From: JAQVWU01 sp964628455
GTDB lineage: Bacteria; Bacillota; Clostridia; Oscillospirales; CAG-272
Assembly (NCBI GenBank): GCA_964628455.1
Contig: CAZVPD010000071.1
Span: 1 to 18,068, forward strand
Direction of reading: 5' to 3'
Length of the DNA stretch: 18,068 nt
Part shown: piece after piece, positions 7,624 to 15,265 of the stretch
Layout: every line of letters starts with the position of its first letter
Position numbering within the stretch: the first letter of the stretch is position 1
Program-made: the position numbers and the translations under genes
Notes under the pieces: generated by a model
What the model saw: the letters and a program-made list of their open reading frames with translations, nothing else
Database searches by the model: none
Told to the model about the DNA's origin: nothing

Positions 7624-8920
7624 CCCGTGACCTGTTTTGATCTTCGTCCGTAAAACCGTAAAGTTCTCCGATACCGACGGTCCTGTTTTCGGCCATGGAT
7701 CTGTTGGCCGCGATGCCTATTCCGATGGACATGGCTCCGGCCCTCGTGCTTGCAAGCTGATGAAGCGGGTCATCCCCGGCACCCCGGAAGATCGCAGCCC
7801 TCATCAGCGGGTCCGACCCTCCGTGACCGCCGGAATACGCGGCTATCAGAAGGCCGGCGTTTCTGGTCGTATTGGTGTTTTTCGAACTTTCCGGCTTCCT
7901 GTACGTGATCTCTTCGTTCAGTCTGTTATAAATACGGACGGTCTGTTCCGGCTTTCCCGAAAACGCTCCGGTGCCGCTTAAATTAGTCACTTCCATACGG
8001 CCGTTTTTGCCGTTGAGCACCATTTTGAAGCCTTCGTAAGGTGAATGGGCGGTCAGCGAATAGCTGGCGACCGTTCCTCCGGCGTATTTTATGCCGACGC
8101 TTACGCTGTCCTCTATGTCGATTTCATCGGAAAACACGCATCTGTCTCTGAAATAGCCGTCCTCGTCCTCGCATCCGAGATAAAGTTTTTTGTAGATTTC
8201 TTCGCTTTCGATATCGAAATAGAACTCGCATGTTTTTTTATGGGGACACGTCAGGCATCGGACCGACCGCTCTTCCCGGGTCGGGCCGTAAAATCGTCTC
8301 GTACCGAAAGCGCTGACCGTGACGGGGTCGTCATCGAGAAACCAGTTCAGCAGGTCGAAGTGATGGGTCGCCTTATGTATCAGAAGCGATCCGGAATTTT
8401 TACGCTGACGGTGCCATCTCCTGAAATAATCGGCGCCGTGGCTTGTGTCAAGCATCCATTCATAGTGAACGCTTAAGACGGGGCCTATGATGTTCTCCGA
8501 CAGCAGCTCTTTGATCCTGACAAAAAACGGACTGAACCGGCAGTTGAACGTCACCGTTATTTTCCGGCCGCTTCTTTTCTCGGCTTCCAGAATAGCCTTC
8601 AGCTTCACGTCATCCGTCGTCAGAGGTTTTTCGGTGATCACGTCGCATCCCGCATCCAGGGATTTGATGATATACAGGTCATGCGTGCAGTCGACGGTCG
8701 TCACGATCACGACATCGGGCCTTACTTCGGCAAGCATTTTGTCAAAATCATCAAAAGCCGGTATATCGGTCTTTGTCATCGCGCCGACAAGCGCCGCGCG
8801 CTTGGGATTGATGTCGTATACTCCGCAAAGAACGGCGCAGTCGCTCAGTTCATTCACCAACGGAATCGCATAGGAACTGATGCCCCTGTGACCCGTTCCC
8901 GCTATAACGCATTTCTTCAA
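7619..8920 (-). CDS. Gfo/Idh/MocA family NAD(P)-dependent oxidoreductase with a Cys cluster
   Basis: 433 residues from a TTG at 8920. I chose this start because GAGGTGG lies about 6 nt upstream and the protein then begins (M)KKCVIAGTGHRG, the Rossmann start; an ATG at 8938 adds six residues but has no ribosome binding site and lies only about 5 nt from the predicted transcript start. The dinucleotide-binding motif GTGHRG is at 8-13 and the family motif EKPL at 97-100. An HKATHHFDLLNWF segment at about 182-194 occupies the position of the substrate-site His-containing motif. The family oxidises or reduces sugars and related alcohols with NAD(P); the substrate is not deducible. Unusual is a five-Cys stretch (222, 225, 231, 250, 261; CLTCPHKKTC then two more), consistent with a bound metal or cluster. 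It lies downstream of a small conserved gene and also has its own promoter. Confidence 0.88.
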   Translation of the reverse strand: MKKCVIAGTGHRGISSYAIPLVNELSDCAVLCGVYDINPKRAALVGAMTKTDIPAFDDFDKMLAEVRPDVVIVTTVDCTHDLYIIKSLDAGCDVITEKPLTTDDVKLKAILEAEKRSGRKITVTFNCRFSPFFVRIKELLSENIIGPVLSVHYEWMLDTSHGADYFRRWHRQRKNSGSLLIHKATHHFDLLNWFLDDDPVTVSAFGTRRFYGPTREERSVRCLTCPHKKTCEFYFDIESEEIYKKLYLGCEDEDGYFRDRCVFSDEIDIEDSVSVGIKYAGGTVASYSLTAHSPYEGFKMVLNGKNGRMEVTNLSGTGAFSGKPEQTVRIYNRLNEEITYRKPESSKNTNTTRNAGLLIAAYSGGHGGSDPLMRAAIFRGAGDDPLHQLASTRAGAMSIGIGIAANRSMAENRTVGIGELYGFTDEDQNRSRE

Positions 8921-8949
8921 TTCAGCCACCTCATTCATTCTTTTTTACT

Positions 8950-8978
8950 ATTCTGACACAGAACAGACTTCCTGTCAA
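8950..8978 (-). promoter_or_regulatory. Promoter of the Gfo/Idh/MocA gene
   Basis: Minus strand: TTGACA (8973-8978), 17 bp spacer, CAGAAT (8950-8955) preceded by an extended TGT. It gives a leader of about 23 nt to the TTG start, which supports that start over the ATG at 8938. Confidence 0.6.
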
Positions 8979-8988
8979 GATATAATTC

Positions 8989-9216
8989 TTACAGGGACCT
9001 GCGCTGCGGGCTGCCGTAGAAAACAAGCGTTCCGGACAAAAAAAGCTCCGGTGACGGATCGCGATCCTCTTTCCGAAGCTTTTTTCTGTTGTAAATTCCG
9101 GGTCCGGCCGGAACCCTTGTGACCGGGTTCAGTGTACCCCACACATTGCGTTTTTGACTGTTCAGTTCGCGCCGGGCTTTTTTCGCGAGCTTTTCCGCCG
9201 GTATGAATTTTTTCAT
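8989..9216 (-). CDS. Small conserved basic protein with WGTLNPVTR core (unknown function)
   Basis: 75 residues from the ATG at 9216, with GAGGTGAT 8 nt upstream; the frame is open 17 codons further but that part overlaps the promoter. The protein is rich in Lys and Arg and has the core NVWGTLNPVTRVPAGPGIYN, followed by RKKLRKEDRD. I associate the W-G-x-x-NPVTR...YNRKK pattern with small hypothetical proteins common in Clostridia, but know no function. The size and charge would fit a nucleic-acid or ribosome-associated protein; this is only a guess. It has its own promoter (9239-9267) and lies just upstream of the oxidoreductase, whose promoter begins 11 bp beyond this stop. Confidence 0.72.
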   Translation of the reverse strand: MKKFIPAEKLAKKARRELNSQKRNVWGTLNPVTRVPAGPGIYNRKKLRKEDRDPSPELFLSGTLVFYGSPQRRSL

Positions 9217-9238
9217 GTATGCATCACCTCGTAAGTAC

Positions 9239-9267
9239 AGTATAGCATAAAAATGCAAATAAATCAA
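9239..9267 (-). promoter_or_regulatory. Promoter of the small conserved gene
   Basis: Minus strand: TTGATT (9262-9267), 17 bp spacer, TATACT (9239-9244). It places the transcript start about 16 nt before the ATG at 9216. Confidence 0.6.
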
Positions 9268-9310
9268 TGTTTTTCGGAATGTGACCGCTTCATTCCGTCC
9301 CGTGCGGCGG

Positions 9311-9339
9311 TTGACATATGCCTGATTTTATGCTATAAA
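9311..9339 (+). promoter_or_regulatory. Promoter of the CotH-like gene
   Basis: TTGACA (9311-9316), 17 bp spacer ending in extended TGC, TATAAA (9334-9339). The transcript start would be near 9346, about 50 nt upstream of the ATG. Confidence 0.75.
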
Positions 9340-9394
9340 TGTCATAAAGGACGCCGGATAAGCGGGAAGGTTCCGGAAGAAGGAAAGATTGATC

Positions 9395-10942
9395 ATGATA
9401 ACGATAAAAAAAATCATGCTGCTGCTTCTGATAGGGAGTTTTGTCTTCATCCTGCCGGGCTGCGGAGGCGCGGCGGATCCCGCCGTGCCCGATGAGACCG
9501 CGGCGGAGACAGAACCGGAAACAGAACCGGAGACAACGGATTACCTACGGGTATACGGCGATCTGTTCAAAGCGAAGAAAGCTTTGCTCGCCATGACGGA
9601 CCTTCCCTTCGCACGGTCCTGTTATACGGCGGAATCCCTGAAGGATTTCGAAAATACCGCCGGCGCGATAAACGGCGCGGCGGGAGATATCAATGAGGAA
9701 AACATCGGTCCTTACATCAACGAGATGGAACAGGCGGTATCTTCCCTCGAACTGAAGAGTTCCGGTTTCCCCGTCGTATACATAACCGCGGGGGAGGAAA
9801 TAAACGGCAGCTACAGCCCCGCTGCGGCAGCCGTTCTCGGCAAAGACGGGCAGACGGAAGTCTTCGACCCGGATGCGGAAATAAGGGTGCGCGGCAACAG
9901 CACGTCAGGCGCCCCCAAAAAACCGTTTAATATTATGTTCTCCCGGAAACAGGCCCTCCTCGGGATGGATCCGGGGAAAAAGTGGGTGCTGCTCGCGAAC
10001 GCCCTGGATAAGACCCTGATGCGGAACAAGCTTGTTTTTGATTTCTGCGCCGGCCTTGAAATGGATTTTGTCCCCGAGGCGGAATACTGCGAGGTTTGGC
10101 TCAACGGAACTTTTCTGGGTTCCTATCTGCTGACCGAAGCCGTGACGGACGGCCGTGACCGCGTGGATATAGATACCGGCAAAAACGAATTTCTGATGGA
10201 ACTCGAAAGCGACAGGACGGAAGAGAACGTGACGTATATAAAATCCCCGTCGGGAGTGCGCCTGAAGATAAAAAAGCCGGACGAAATGAGCGGAGATCAA
10301 AAGCAGTATCTGGAGAAGCTGCTTTCGGACATAGAATCGAGTCTGGAGAACGGTTCGGACGAAGAGCTGAGTCAGGCGGTCGATCTGGACAGCTTTGCGG
10401 ATTTTTATGTTTTCATGGAGCTTTTCAAAGACATCGACGCGTATTTCAGCTCGACGTTTTTTTATATAAAAGACGATATCCTTTACGCAGGACCGCCGTG
10501 GGACCTGGACCTGATTTCCGGCAATGTCTCCGATGCCGTCGACGAGGTCAAATACAAGACATACTGCAATACGGAAGGTTACGGCACGGGTTCTTCGGAC
10601 AGCACGGAAGGGATCTGGATGGAGTTCGGCTGGTTTAAAATGCTGCTCGGACGGGAGAGTTTCAGGAGGAAAGTCATCGGGCGCTTTGAACAGCTTCAGC
10701 CGGCCATCGTGAATCTGTATGAGGACAACGAACCGGGGACAAACAGGATAGACGCCCTTCTGACGGAATATGCAGGGACATTTGCGGACAACTACGCGTC
10801 CGCGGGATGGTCGATGACCGAAACTTACAGCCCGTATGAACGGAAGCCCGACGGAAGTTTTGAGGAAAACGTCGGATTCCTGCGTTCATGGCTGCGAGCC
10901 CGCAACGAATGGCTGAAGAATTACTTCGGGATTTCATCGTAA
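9395..10942 (+). CDS. CotH-kinase-family lipoprotein
   Basis: 515 residues from the ATG at 9395, with AGAAGGAAAG about 8 nt upstream; a TTG two codons earlier is possible. A lipoprotein signal ends at LPGC (Cys23), followed by a Glu/Thr/Pro linker (about 35-48). After a helical spacer comes the CotH domain (PF08757). EIRVRGNSTSG at about 162-172 is followed by KPFNIMFS. NGTFLGSYLLTE at 237-248 is the family's G-x-[FY]-x-G-x-Y-x-L-x-E element. PWDLD at 368-372 carries the Asp pair expected for Mg-ATP binding. The family is named after Bacillus CotH, an atypical protein kinase of the spore coat; exported lipoprotein members in Clostridia are not spore-coat proteins, and their targets are unknown (surface or carbohydrate-associated proteins are plausible). 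There is no terminator before the tRNA promoter, so read-through into the tRNA terminator is likely. Confidence 0.9.
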   Translation: MITIKKIMLLLLIGSFVFILPGCGGAADPAVPDETAAETEPETEPETTDYLRVYGDLFKAKKALLAMTDLPFARSCYTAESLKDFENTAGAINGAAGDINEENIGPYINEMEQAVSSLELKSSGFPVVYITAGEEINGSYSPAAAAVLGKDGQTEVFDPDAEIRVRGNSTSGAPKKPFNIMFSRKQALLGMDPGKKWVLLANALDKTLMRNKLVFDFCAGLEMDFVPEAEYCEVWLNGTFLGSYLLTEAVTDGRDRVDIDTGKNEFLMELESDRTEENVTYIKSPSGVRLKIKKPDEMSGDQKQYLEKLLSDIESSLENGSDEELSQAVDLDSFADFYVFMELFKDIDAYFSSTFFYIKDDILYAGPPWDLDLISGNVSDAVDEVKYKTYCNTEGYGTGSSDSTEGIWMEFGWFKMLLGRESFRRKVIGRFEQLQPAIVNLYEDNEPGTNRIDALLTEYAGTFADNYASAGWSMTETYSPYERKPDGSFEENVGFLRSWLRARNEWLKNYFGISS

Positions 10943-10958
10943 AAAGTTGTTCGGACCC

Positions 10959-10987
10959 TTGACAATCAAACTTATTTATGCTAAACT
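10959..10987 (+). promoter_or_regulatory. Promoter of tRNA-Arg
   Basis: TTGACA (10959-10964), 17 bp spacer, TAAACT (10982-10987), 34 nt before the mature tRNA 5' end. Confidence 0.7.
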
Positions 10988-11020
10988 ATAAAAGCGCCGA
11001 AAAAGCGGCGTCCGCTGCAT

Positions 11021-11096
11021 GCGCCCATAGCTCAGTGGATAGAGTGTCCGGCTACGAACCGGCAGGTCGAGGGTTCGAATCCCCCTGGGCGCGCCA
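11021..11096 (+). tRNA. tRNA-Arg(ACG)
   Basis: 76 nt including encoded CCA (11094-11096). Acceptor stem GCGCCCA/TGGGCGC pairs fully with discriminator G. The D arm has GCTC/GAGT with GG in the loop. Anticodon loop CTACGAA has anticodon ACG at 11054-11056, where A34 should become inosine through TadA to read CGU/CGC/CGA. The T loop is TTCGAAT. Two stem positions do not pair: U-C at the base of the anticodon stem (11047/11063) and A-C in the T stem (11070/11084). The rest is canonical, with its own promoter and terminator. Confidence 0.95.
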
Positions 11097-11104
11097 GTAA
11101 GATA

Positions 11105-11137
11105 CCCCCGGAAGCGAAAGCTTCCGGGGGCCTTTTT
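11105..11137 (+). terminator. Rho-independent terminator of tRNA-Arg
   Basis: Perfect 11-bp stem CCCCCGGAAGC (11105-11115) / GCTTCCGGGGG (11120-11130) with a GAAA tetraloop, then CC and five T. Strong on the plus strand; on the minus strand there is no proper T-tract. Confidence 0.93.
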
Positions 11138-11148
11138 ACGTCAGCCTG

Positions 11149-12585
11149 TCAGAATCTGAAGTATATAAACGGGTTATAGGAACCCAGCGCGAGCTGCACG
11201 GTGCATAAGAACAGCAGGGCGATCAGGCCGAAGTCGTAGGCGTATCCCGCGGGCGCTCCGAAAGAAGCCTTCTCTTTCAGAAGGCGGGCAACGGGAGTGC
11301 TGAAGAGAACAGCGGCGGCCAGAACGATGAAGAACACGCTGTTCACATCCGCGCGCTGAAGGAGCGTTACGGCGTTGATGGCGCCGGTGCCTGTCAGCCC
11401 GTAGGAGCCGAACATCGCCTTCGTATATCCGACGATCTCCGGCAGGCTGTCCTGCGTGAAGATCACCCAGCCGTATACGATGAAAAACAGCGAATAGACA
11501 TGGCAGAGAATTTTTGTTTTTTCGAGATATTTCAGCAGTATGAATTTTTCAAGCACCAGAAGGACGCCGAAATAGAGGCCCCACAGGACGAAATTCCATG
11601 CGGCTCCGTGCCACAGCCCCGTCAGGAACCATACGACAAAGATGTTCCGCACCCATTTGAGCAGTGAAACACGGCTGCCGCCCAGCGGTATGTAGACGTA
11701 GTCGCGGAAGAAGGTCGACATGGATATGTGCCAGCGCCGCCAGAAATCGGTGATTGACGCCGCTATATACGGATAGTTGAAGTTCTCGAGGTACCGGAAG
11801 CCGATCATGCGTCCCATGCCGATGGCCATATCGGAATAGCCGCTGAAATCGAAGAAGATCTGGAACGTATAGGCGATGACCGCCGTCCATGCGCCGAGTG
11901 CGCCCAGCTCCGGCGCCGATGACGCGAACAGCGAGTCGGCCGTAACAGCCATCGTGTTTGCGATCAGCACTTTTTTCGCGAGCCCCGTGATAAATCGGCG
12001 CGCGCCGGCGGCAAAGTCGTCGGGCGTCTCGGTCCTTTCGGTCAGTTCTTTGTTGATCGTGACGTAGCGGACGACAGGTCCTGCGATCAGCTGGGGGAAC
12101 ATGACGACGTAGGCGGCGAAACTGATGAAATCCTTCTGCGCCTTCACTTCGCCGCGGTACACGTCGATCGAATACGACATGGTCTGGAAGGTATAGAACG
12201 ATATCCCTATCGGAAGCGCGATCTGAACCGCGGGAAGCGCCCAGCCGGTCAGGCTGCCAAGCGACGCCACGGCAAAGCCCAGGTATTTGAAGACAAGGAG
12301 ATACAGCAGGTTTCCGCACAGGGAAACGAAAAGCCAGAGCTTTTTCATTTTCGGCCGGTCCGTGTCCGCGTATTTTTCGATCATCTGCCCGCAGACAAAA
12401 TCCAGAACGGAGGAATAGACCATCAGCAGGATATAGACGGGTTCCCCCCACGCGTAGAACACGATCGAAAACACAAAAAGCACGAAATTTTTGCCGCGTA
12501 TGCCGGCAAAACGGCCGGCTGCGTAATAAAACAGAAAAAACAGCGGAAGAAAAGCGAATACGAACGTCAGGCTCGAGAATACCAC
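11149..12585 (-). CDS. MBOAT-family membrane O-acyltransferase (AlgI/DltB-like)
   Basis: 478-residue polytopic membrane protein starting at GTG 12585, with GAGGTGG 4 nt upstream. It has the hallmarks of bacterial MBOAT enzymes that move an acyl group, usually acetyl, across the membrane for attachment to surface polymers. These are FPQLIAGPVVRY (163-174), SDMAIGMGRMIGF (251-263), ITDFWRRWHISMSTFFRDY (278-296) with His286, and GLWHGAAWNFVLWG (323-336) with the catalytic His326. Many hydrophobic segments cover the whole length. It follows the DHHW protein gene by 49 nt in the same operon, the classic pairing of a membrane acyl carrier (AlgI-type) with an SGNH-like extracytoplasmic acetyltransferase (AlgX/AlgJ-type). 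The acceptor polymer is unknown; no polymer biosynthesis genes are in the window. Confidence 0.93.
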   Translation of the reverse strand: MVFSSLTFVFAFLPLFFLFYYAAGRFAGIRGKNFVLFVFSIVFYAWGEPVYILLMVYSSVLDFVCGQMIEKYADTDRPKMKKLWLFVSLCGNLLYLLVFKYLGFAVASLGSLTGWALPAVQIALPIGISFYTFQTMSYSIDVYRGEVKAQKDFISFAAYVVMFPQLIAGPVVRYVTINKELTERTETPDDFAAGARRFITGLAKKVLIANTMAVTADSLFASSAPELGALGAWTAVIAYTFQIFFDFSGYSDMAIGMGRMIGFRYLENFNYPYIAASITDFWRRWHISMSTFFRDYVYIPLGGSRVSLLKWVRNIFVVWFLTGLWHGAAWNFVLWGLYFGVLLVLEKFILLKYLEKTKILCHVYSLFFIVYGWVIFTQDSLPEIVGYTKAMFGSYGLTGTGAINAVTLLQRADVNSVFFIVLAAAVLFSTPVARLLKEKASFGAPAGYAYDFGLIALLFLCTVQLALGSYNPFIYFRF

Positions 12586-12634
12586 AAGGCCACCTCTTTA
12601 CCGTTTTTGTTTGACAGGAACCGGAGACCGTCCG

Positions 12635-14101
12635 TTATTTTATGTCGATCCGCTCGATCGAATCCCCGTAATAGTTGAAAACCAGGCGGGTGCTCATTTC
12701 GAGGACAATGACATCGGTGATCCCGTTCTCTTCGATATAATCGTTGTAGCTGATCTCGGGAGGGGTGTTGCTGTCGATATAGCGGACAAAGGTCTTGTCA
12801 AAATAGGACGCGATGACCTCAAGAAGGGGAGGCGAATACGAGTCGCCGATGAAAAGCAGGTTCCTGCCCGTTTTGTTCGCGGGGTATTCGATGTAATTCG
12901 GTATGCGATAAAACTGGATGTAGTGGCTGTACCCTTTTTCGGTATTGTACTTGCCGTCCATATATATCGCAAGATTCTGCTCGAGCGTTTTATCCGAGCC
13001 GTACGGGACGTCGTAGTTGATCTTCAGCGTGTGTTCCGGGAGTGAAAAATCGGCCACGGCATACATGTCGCTGATTTTATAGCTGCTGACCGCCAGCGCG
13101 TTCGAACCGTAATAGCTGATTTCGCCGAATGTATGCACTTTCGCTTTGCGGACATCCCCCAGGTCCGGATAGTTGTTCTGCAGCATTCCGATCAGGGAAT
13201 GGTAGGCCTCGAGGTATCCGAAGACGTTCCAGTGATGGTCCGTTTTGAAATATTTTTTGACCTTGTCTTCGATTTTATCGATCTTCACCCAGCCCGTCTG
13301 TATTCTTTTATCAAGGCTGCCGAAAAAAGTCTCGAAGAGCTCGTTTTTGGATTCGGCCGGGAATATTTCTGCGGCAAGCTTCGTATCCTCGATGCAGGTC
13401 GATGCGAACACGTACCAGTTGACGTCGTCGCGTTCGGTCGCAAGCGCGTTCAGCGTCGCGATCTGTCTCTGCATGGCCGGGCGCAGCGCGTCGTTGTCCT
13501 CGGCCGGAATACGGCAGTAGAATTCGAGCAGCTCCCCGCTTTCGGCTGTCGCGTTCACCAGGTAATACCTGTGCCTGTTGTCGCCCTGCAGATAGGAGGC
13601 TTCGTATCCGGGGTCATAGGGGGCTTCTGTTTCCGGCACGGTCTCCGGCTCCGTTTCGGTCAGTGTTTCCGGCTCTGTTCCCGGCTCGGGAACCGTTTCC
13701 GGAGCTGTTTCCGGGATCGTTTCCGTCACTGCTCCGGTTTCCTTCACCGGTTTTGATGCCGGCTGATTCTGCAGGAAAAGCTCGTTTCCCACCGCGGTCA
13801 GAACGGATGTCACCGGTTTATTGACCGAAAAGGTGACGGCTTTCGCCGCCGTCGTGATATCGACGTAGAACGGTATGTAGTTGATGTATGTCTCGTTGAG
13901 CAGCCTTTTTCCCTCTTCGATGCCGCTCAGAAAAGAAGAGAGGAAAGCGTCCTCCTCATACACTTTTTCGGCTTCGATGATATTGCCGACATTCTCCGAT
14001 TCGATCAGCCCGTATCCGGTCAGAAGCCGCTTCACCGGCGCTCCTGCCATGATAAAGAGAAGGACGGCGCAAAAAGCGCCTATAAAAAGCTTGTTCCGCA
14101 A
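12635..14101 (-). CDS. DHHW-family protein, AlgX/AlgJ-like exported acyltransferase
   Basis: 488 residues from a TTG at 14101 preceded by GGGGTGG at 6 nt. The frame stays open to 14290, but a perfect promoter (TTGACA-17-TACAAT, 14175-14203) lies inside that extension, so the longer starts cannot be real. After RNKLFIGAFCAVLLFIMAG, a signal anchor, come a helical segment, a Glu/Thr/Pro linker (about 123-159) and an SGNH-like catalytic domain. The family DHHW motif is at 288-291 (KTDHHWNVFGYL) and the GDS nucleophile motif at 419-421 (LLFIGDSYSPPLLE). Ser of GDS with Asp/His of DHHW form the expected triad. It should sit outside the membrane and pass acyl groups supplied by the MBOAT partner to a surface polymer. 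First gene of the operon. Confidence 0.9.
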   Translation of the reverse strand: MRNKLFIGAFCAVLLFIMAGAPVKRLLTGYGLIESENVGNIIEAEKVYEEDAFLSSFLSGIEEGKRLLNETYINYIPFYVDITTAAKAVTFSVNKPVTSVLTAVGNELFLQNQPASKPVKETGAVTETIPETAPETVPEPGTEPETLTETEPETVPETEAPYDPGYEASYLQGDNRHRYYLVNATAESGELLEFYCRIPAEDNDALRPAMQRQIATLNALATERDDVNWYVFASTCIEDTKLAAEIFPAESKNELFETFFGSLDKRIQTGWVKIDKIEDKVKKYFKTDHHWNVFGYLEAYHSLIGMLQNNYPDLGDVRKAKVHTFGEISYYGSNALAVSSYKISDMYAVADFSLPEHTLKINYDVPYGSDKTLEQNLAIYMDGKYNTEKGYSHYIQFYRIPNYIEYPANKTGRNLLFIGDSYSPPLLEVIASYFDKTFVRYIDSNTPPEISYNDYIEENGITDVIVLEMSTRLVFNYYGDSIERIDIK

Positions 14102-14174
14102 ATATTCCACCCCATTCCGTACGGCACTTTCCGGCTGCTCCGAAAATACAGCCGTAAAAAAACACCGATGTGCC

Positions 14175-14203
14175 ATTGTATCATGTATATGCCGCTCTGT
14201 CAA
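14175..14203 (-). promoter_or_regulatory. Promoter of the DHHW-MBOAT operon
   Basis: Minus strand: TTGACA (14198-14203), 17 bp spacer, TACAAT (14175-14180). The transcript start near 14168 leaves a leader of about 67 nt to the TTG at 14101. It is divergent from the USP promoter 80 bp away. Confidence 0.82.
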
Positions 14204-14283
14204 GGAACAGGCGAAGCCGAAGTCGTAAAATCCGTCCAATCCCTTTAAAAACCGCACGCCGGCAGAATATATTTTAGACAGGA

Positions 14284-14312
14284 TTGACAACAGCCGTGAT
14301 TTGTATTATAAT
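14284..14312 (+). promoter_or_regulatory. Consensus promoter of the USP gene
   Basis: TTGACA (14284-14289), 17 bp spacer, TATAAT (14307-14312): both boxes are perfect. It is the strongest promoter by sequence in the window, and probably the source of read-through into the repeat island and the solute-binding protein gene. Confidence 0.88.
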
Positions 14313-14340
14313 AAAAGTGTTAAAGGAAGGATAAATTCAC

Positions 14341-14403
14341 ATGACCGGGGCGCCGGCCGAGAGCGTCCCGATCGTTTCAAAAGGAGGAGAAAGGGATGTT
14401 TAA
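14341..14403 (+). CDS. Possible 20-codon leader peptide upstream of the USP gene
   Basis: ATG at 14341, with AAGGAAGG about 10 nt upstream, encodes MTGAPAESVPIVSKGGERDV and stops at TAA 14401-14403. It contains the USP ribosome binding site and overlaps the USP start (14396) by 8 nt. It could be a leader peptide that couples translation. No family is known and it may be chance, as the spacing of its ribosome binding site is longer than ideal. Confidence 0.35.
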   Translation: MTGAPAESVPIVSKGGERDV

Positions 14404-15265
14404 AAAAATTATCGTCGCGTCGGAATTGTCCAGGATCTCATCCGACATGATCGGCTGTATTGCCCGGCTGAAGGAACTGGGCGCGGAAGAATGCCTTCTC
14501 CTGCATTGCCTGGCTCCCGAGGAGAACGACCGCAGGATCACCTCTTTTTTTGCCGAAATTTACCGTGAAAACCTCAATGCGCAGCGGGATATCCTGCTCA
14601 GGGAGGGTTTCAAAGTGGAGACCCGGATGGCTGCGGGCAGTATAAACGAAGAGATCACGCGGATCGCCGAAAGCGAAGACTTTTCTTTGATCGTGATAGG
14701 TCCGAACGAGTATAGTCTGACCGAAAACCTGTTTCTGAGCAATACGGAGCAGATCAACGTTCATCATCCGGGCAAACCGGTTCTGATCATCAACATGCCC
14801 CGGAAAAAAGCGGGGACGCCCGGTGAAGACTCAACCTGCGGAATCAAGGACCATATCCTGTTTCCGACCGATTTTTCGGCAAACGCCGCGCTGGCTTTCG
14901 AATTCGTAAAGAAGCTGGCGGCATACGGCGCGAAAAAAATCACCGTCGCCCATGTTCAGGACGAGTCGCGTATTTTTCCGCACCTGGCGCACCGCATGCC
15001 GGAATTCAACGAAACCGACAGGAACAGGCTGCTCAGATTAAAAGACGAACTGGACTCCGCCGGCAGCGCGGACGTCTATGTGGAGTTGCTCAGGGGTTCC
15101 CCGAAAGCCGAACTGCTCGGTCTGATTTACAGCCGGAACATACCGCTTGTCGTCATGGGCAGTCAGGGCCGGGGCTTTGTCAAAGATCTTTTCCTCGGCA
15201 GCGTCAGCCACAGCATCATCCGCAATTCCTCGGCGTCCGTCCTGCTGATACCGGCGGACCGGTGA
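14396..15265 (+). CDS. Tandem-domain universal stress protein (UspA family)
   Basis: 289 residues; AAGGAGGAG at 14380-14388 precedes the ATG. Two Usp domains (PF00582) lie in tandem: about 1-135, starting FKKIIVASELS, and about 150-289, starting DHILFPTDFS. The second has the full ATP-binding signature G-2x-G-9x-G-S: GSQGRGFVKDLFLGS (255-269). In the first, the equivalent stretch IGPNEYSLTENLFLSNTE lacks the glycines, so only the second domain should bind nucleotide. Two-domain Usp proteins act in stress survival or regulation in the cytoplasm; the partner is unknown. A perfect promoter suggests high expression. The first repeat block begins right after the TGA. Confidence 0.93.
   Translation: MFKKIIVASELSRISSDMIGCIARLKELGAEECLLLHCLAPEENDRRITSFFAEIYRENLNAQRDILLREGFKVETRMAAGSINEEITRIAESEDFSLIVIGPNEYSLTENLFLSNTEQINVHHPGKPVLIINMPRKKAGTPGEDSTCGIKDHILFPTDFSANAALAFEFVKKLAAYGAKKITVAHVQDESRIFPHLAHRMPEFNETDRNRLLRLKDELDSAGSADVYVELLRGSPKAELLGLIYSRNIPLVVMGSQGRGFVKDLFLGSVSHSIIRNSSASVLLIPADR

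Noticed and set aside
11549..12451. 300-codon ORF inside the MBOAT gene
   Set aside because: Arg-rich shadow frame on the same strand; the MBOAT frame has full-length family motifs.
12611..12616. TTGACA between the MBOAT and DHHW genes as a promoter
   Set aside because: It is on the plus strand, with no matching -10 and no plus-strand gene to serve.
14102..14290. Longer start of the DHHW protein
   Set aside because: A consensus promoter on the same strand lies inside it.
14102..14395. Riboswitch or other structured leader RNA
   Set aside because: I see only two divergent promoters and the short leader ORF; no known riboswitch core could be recognised.
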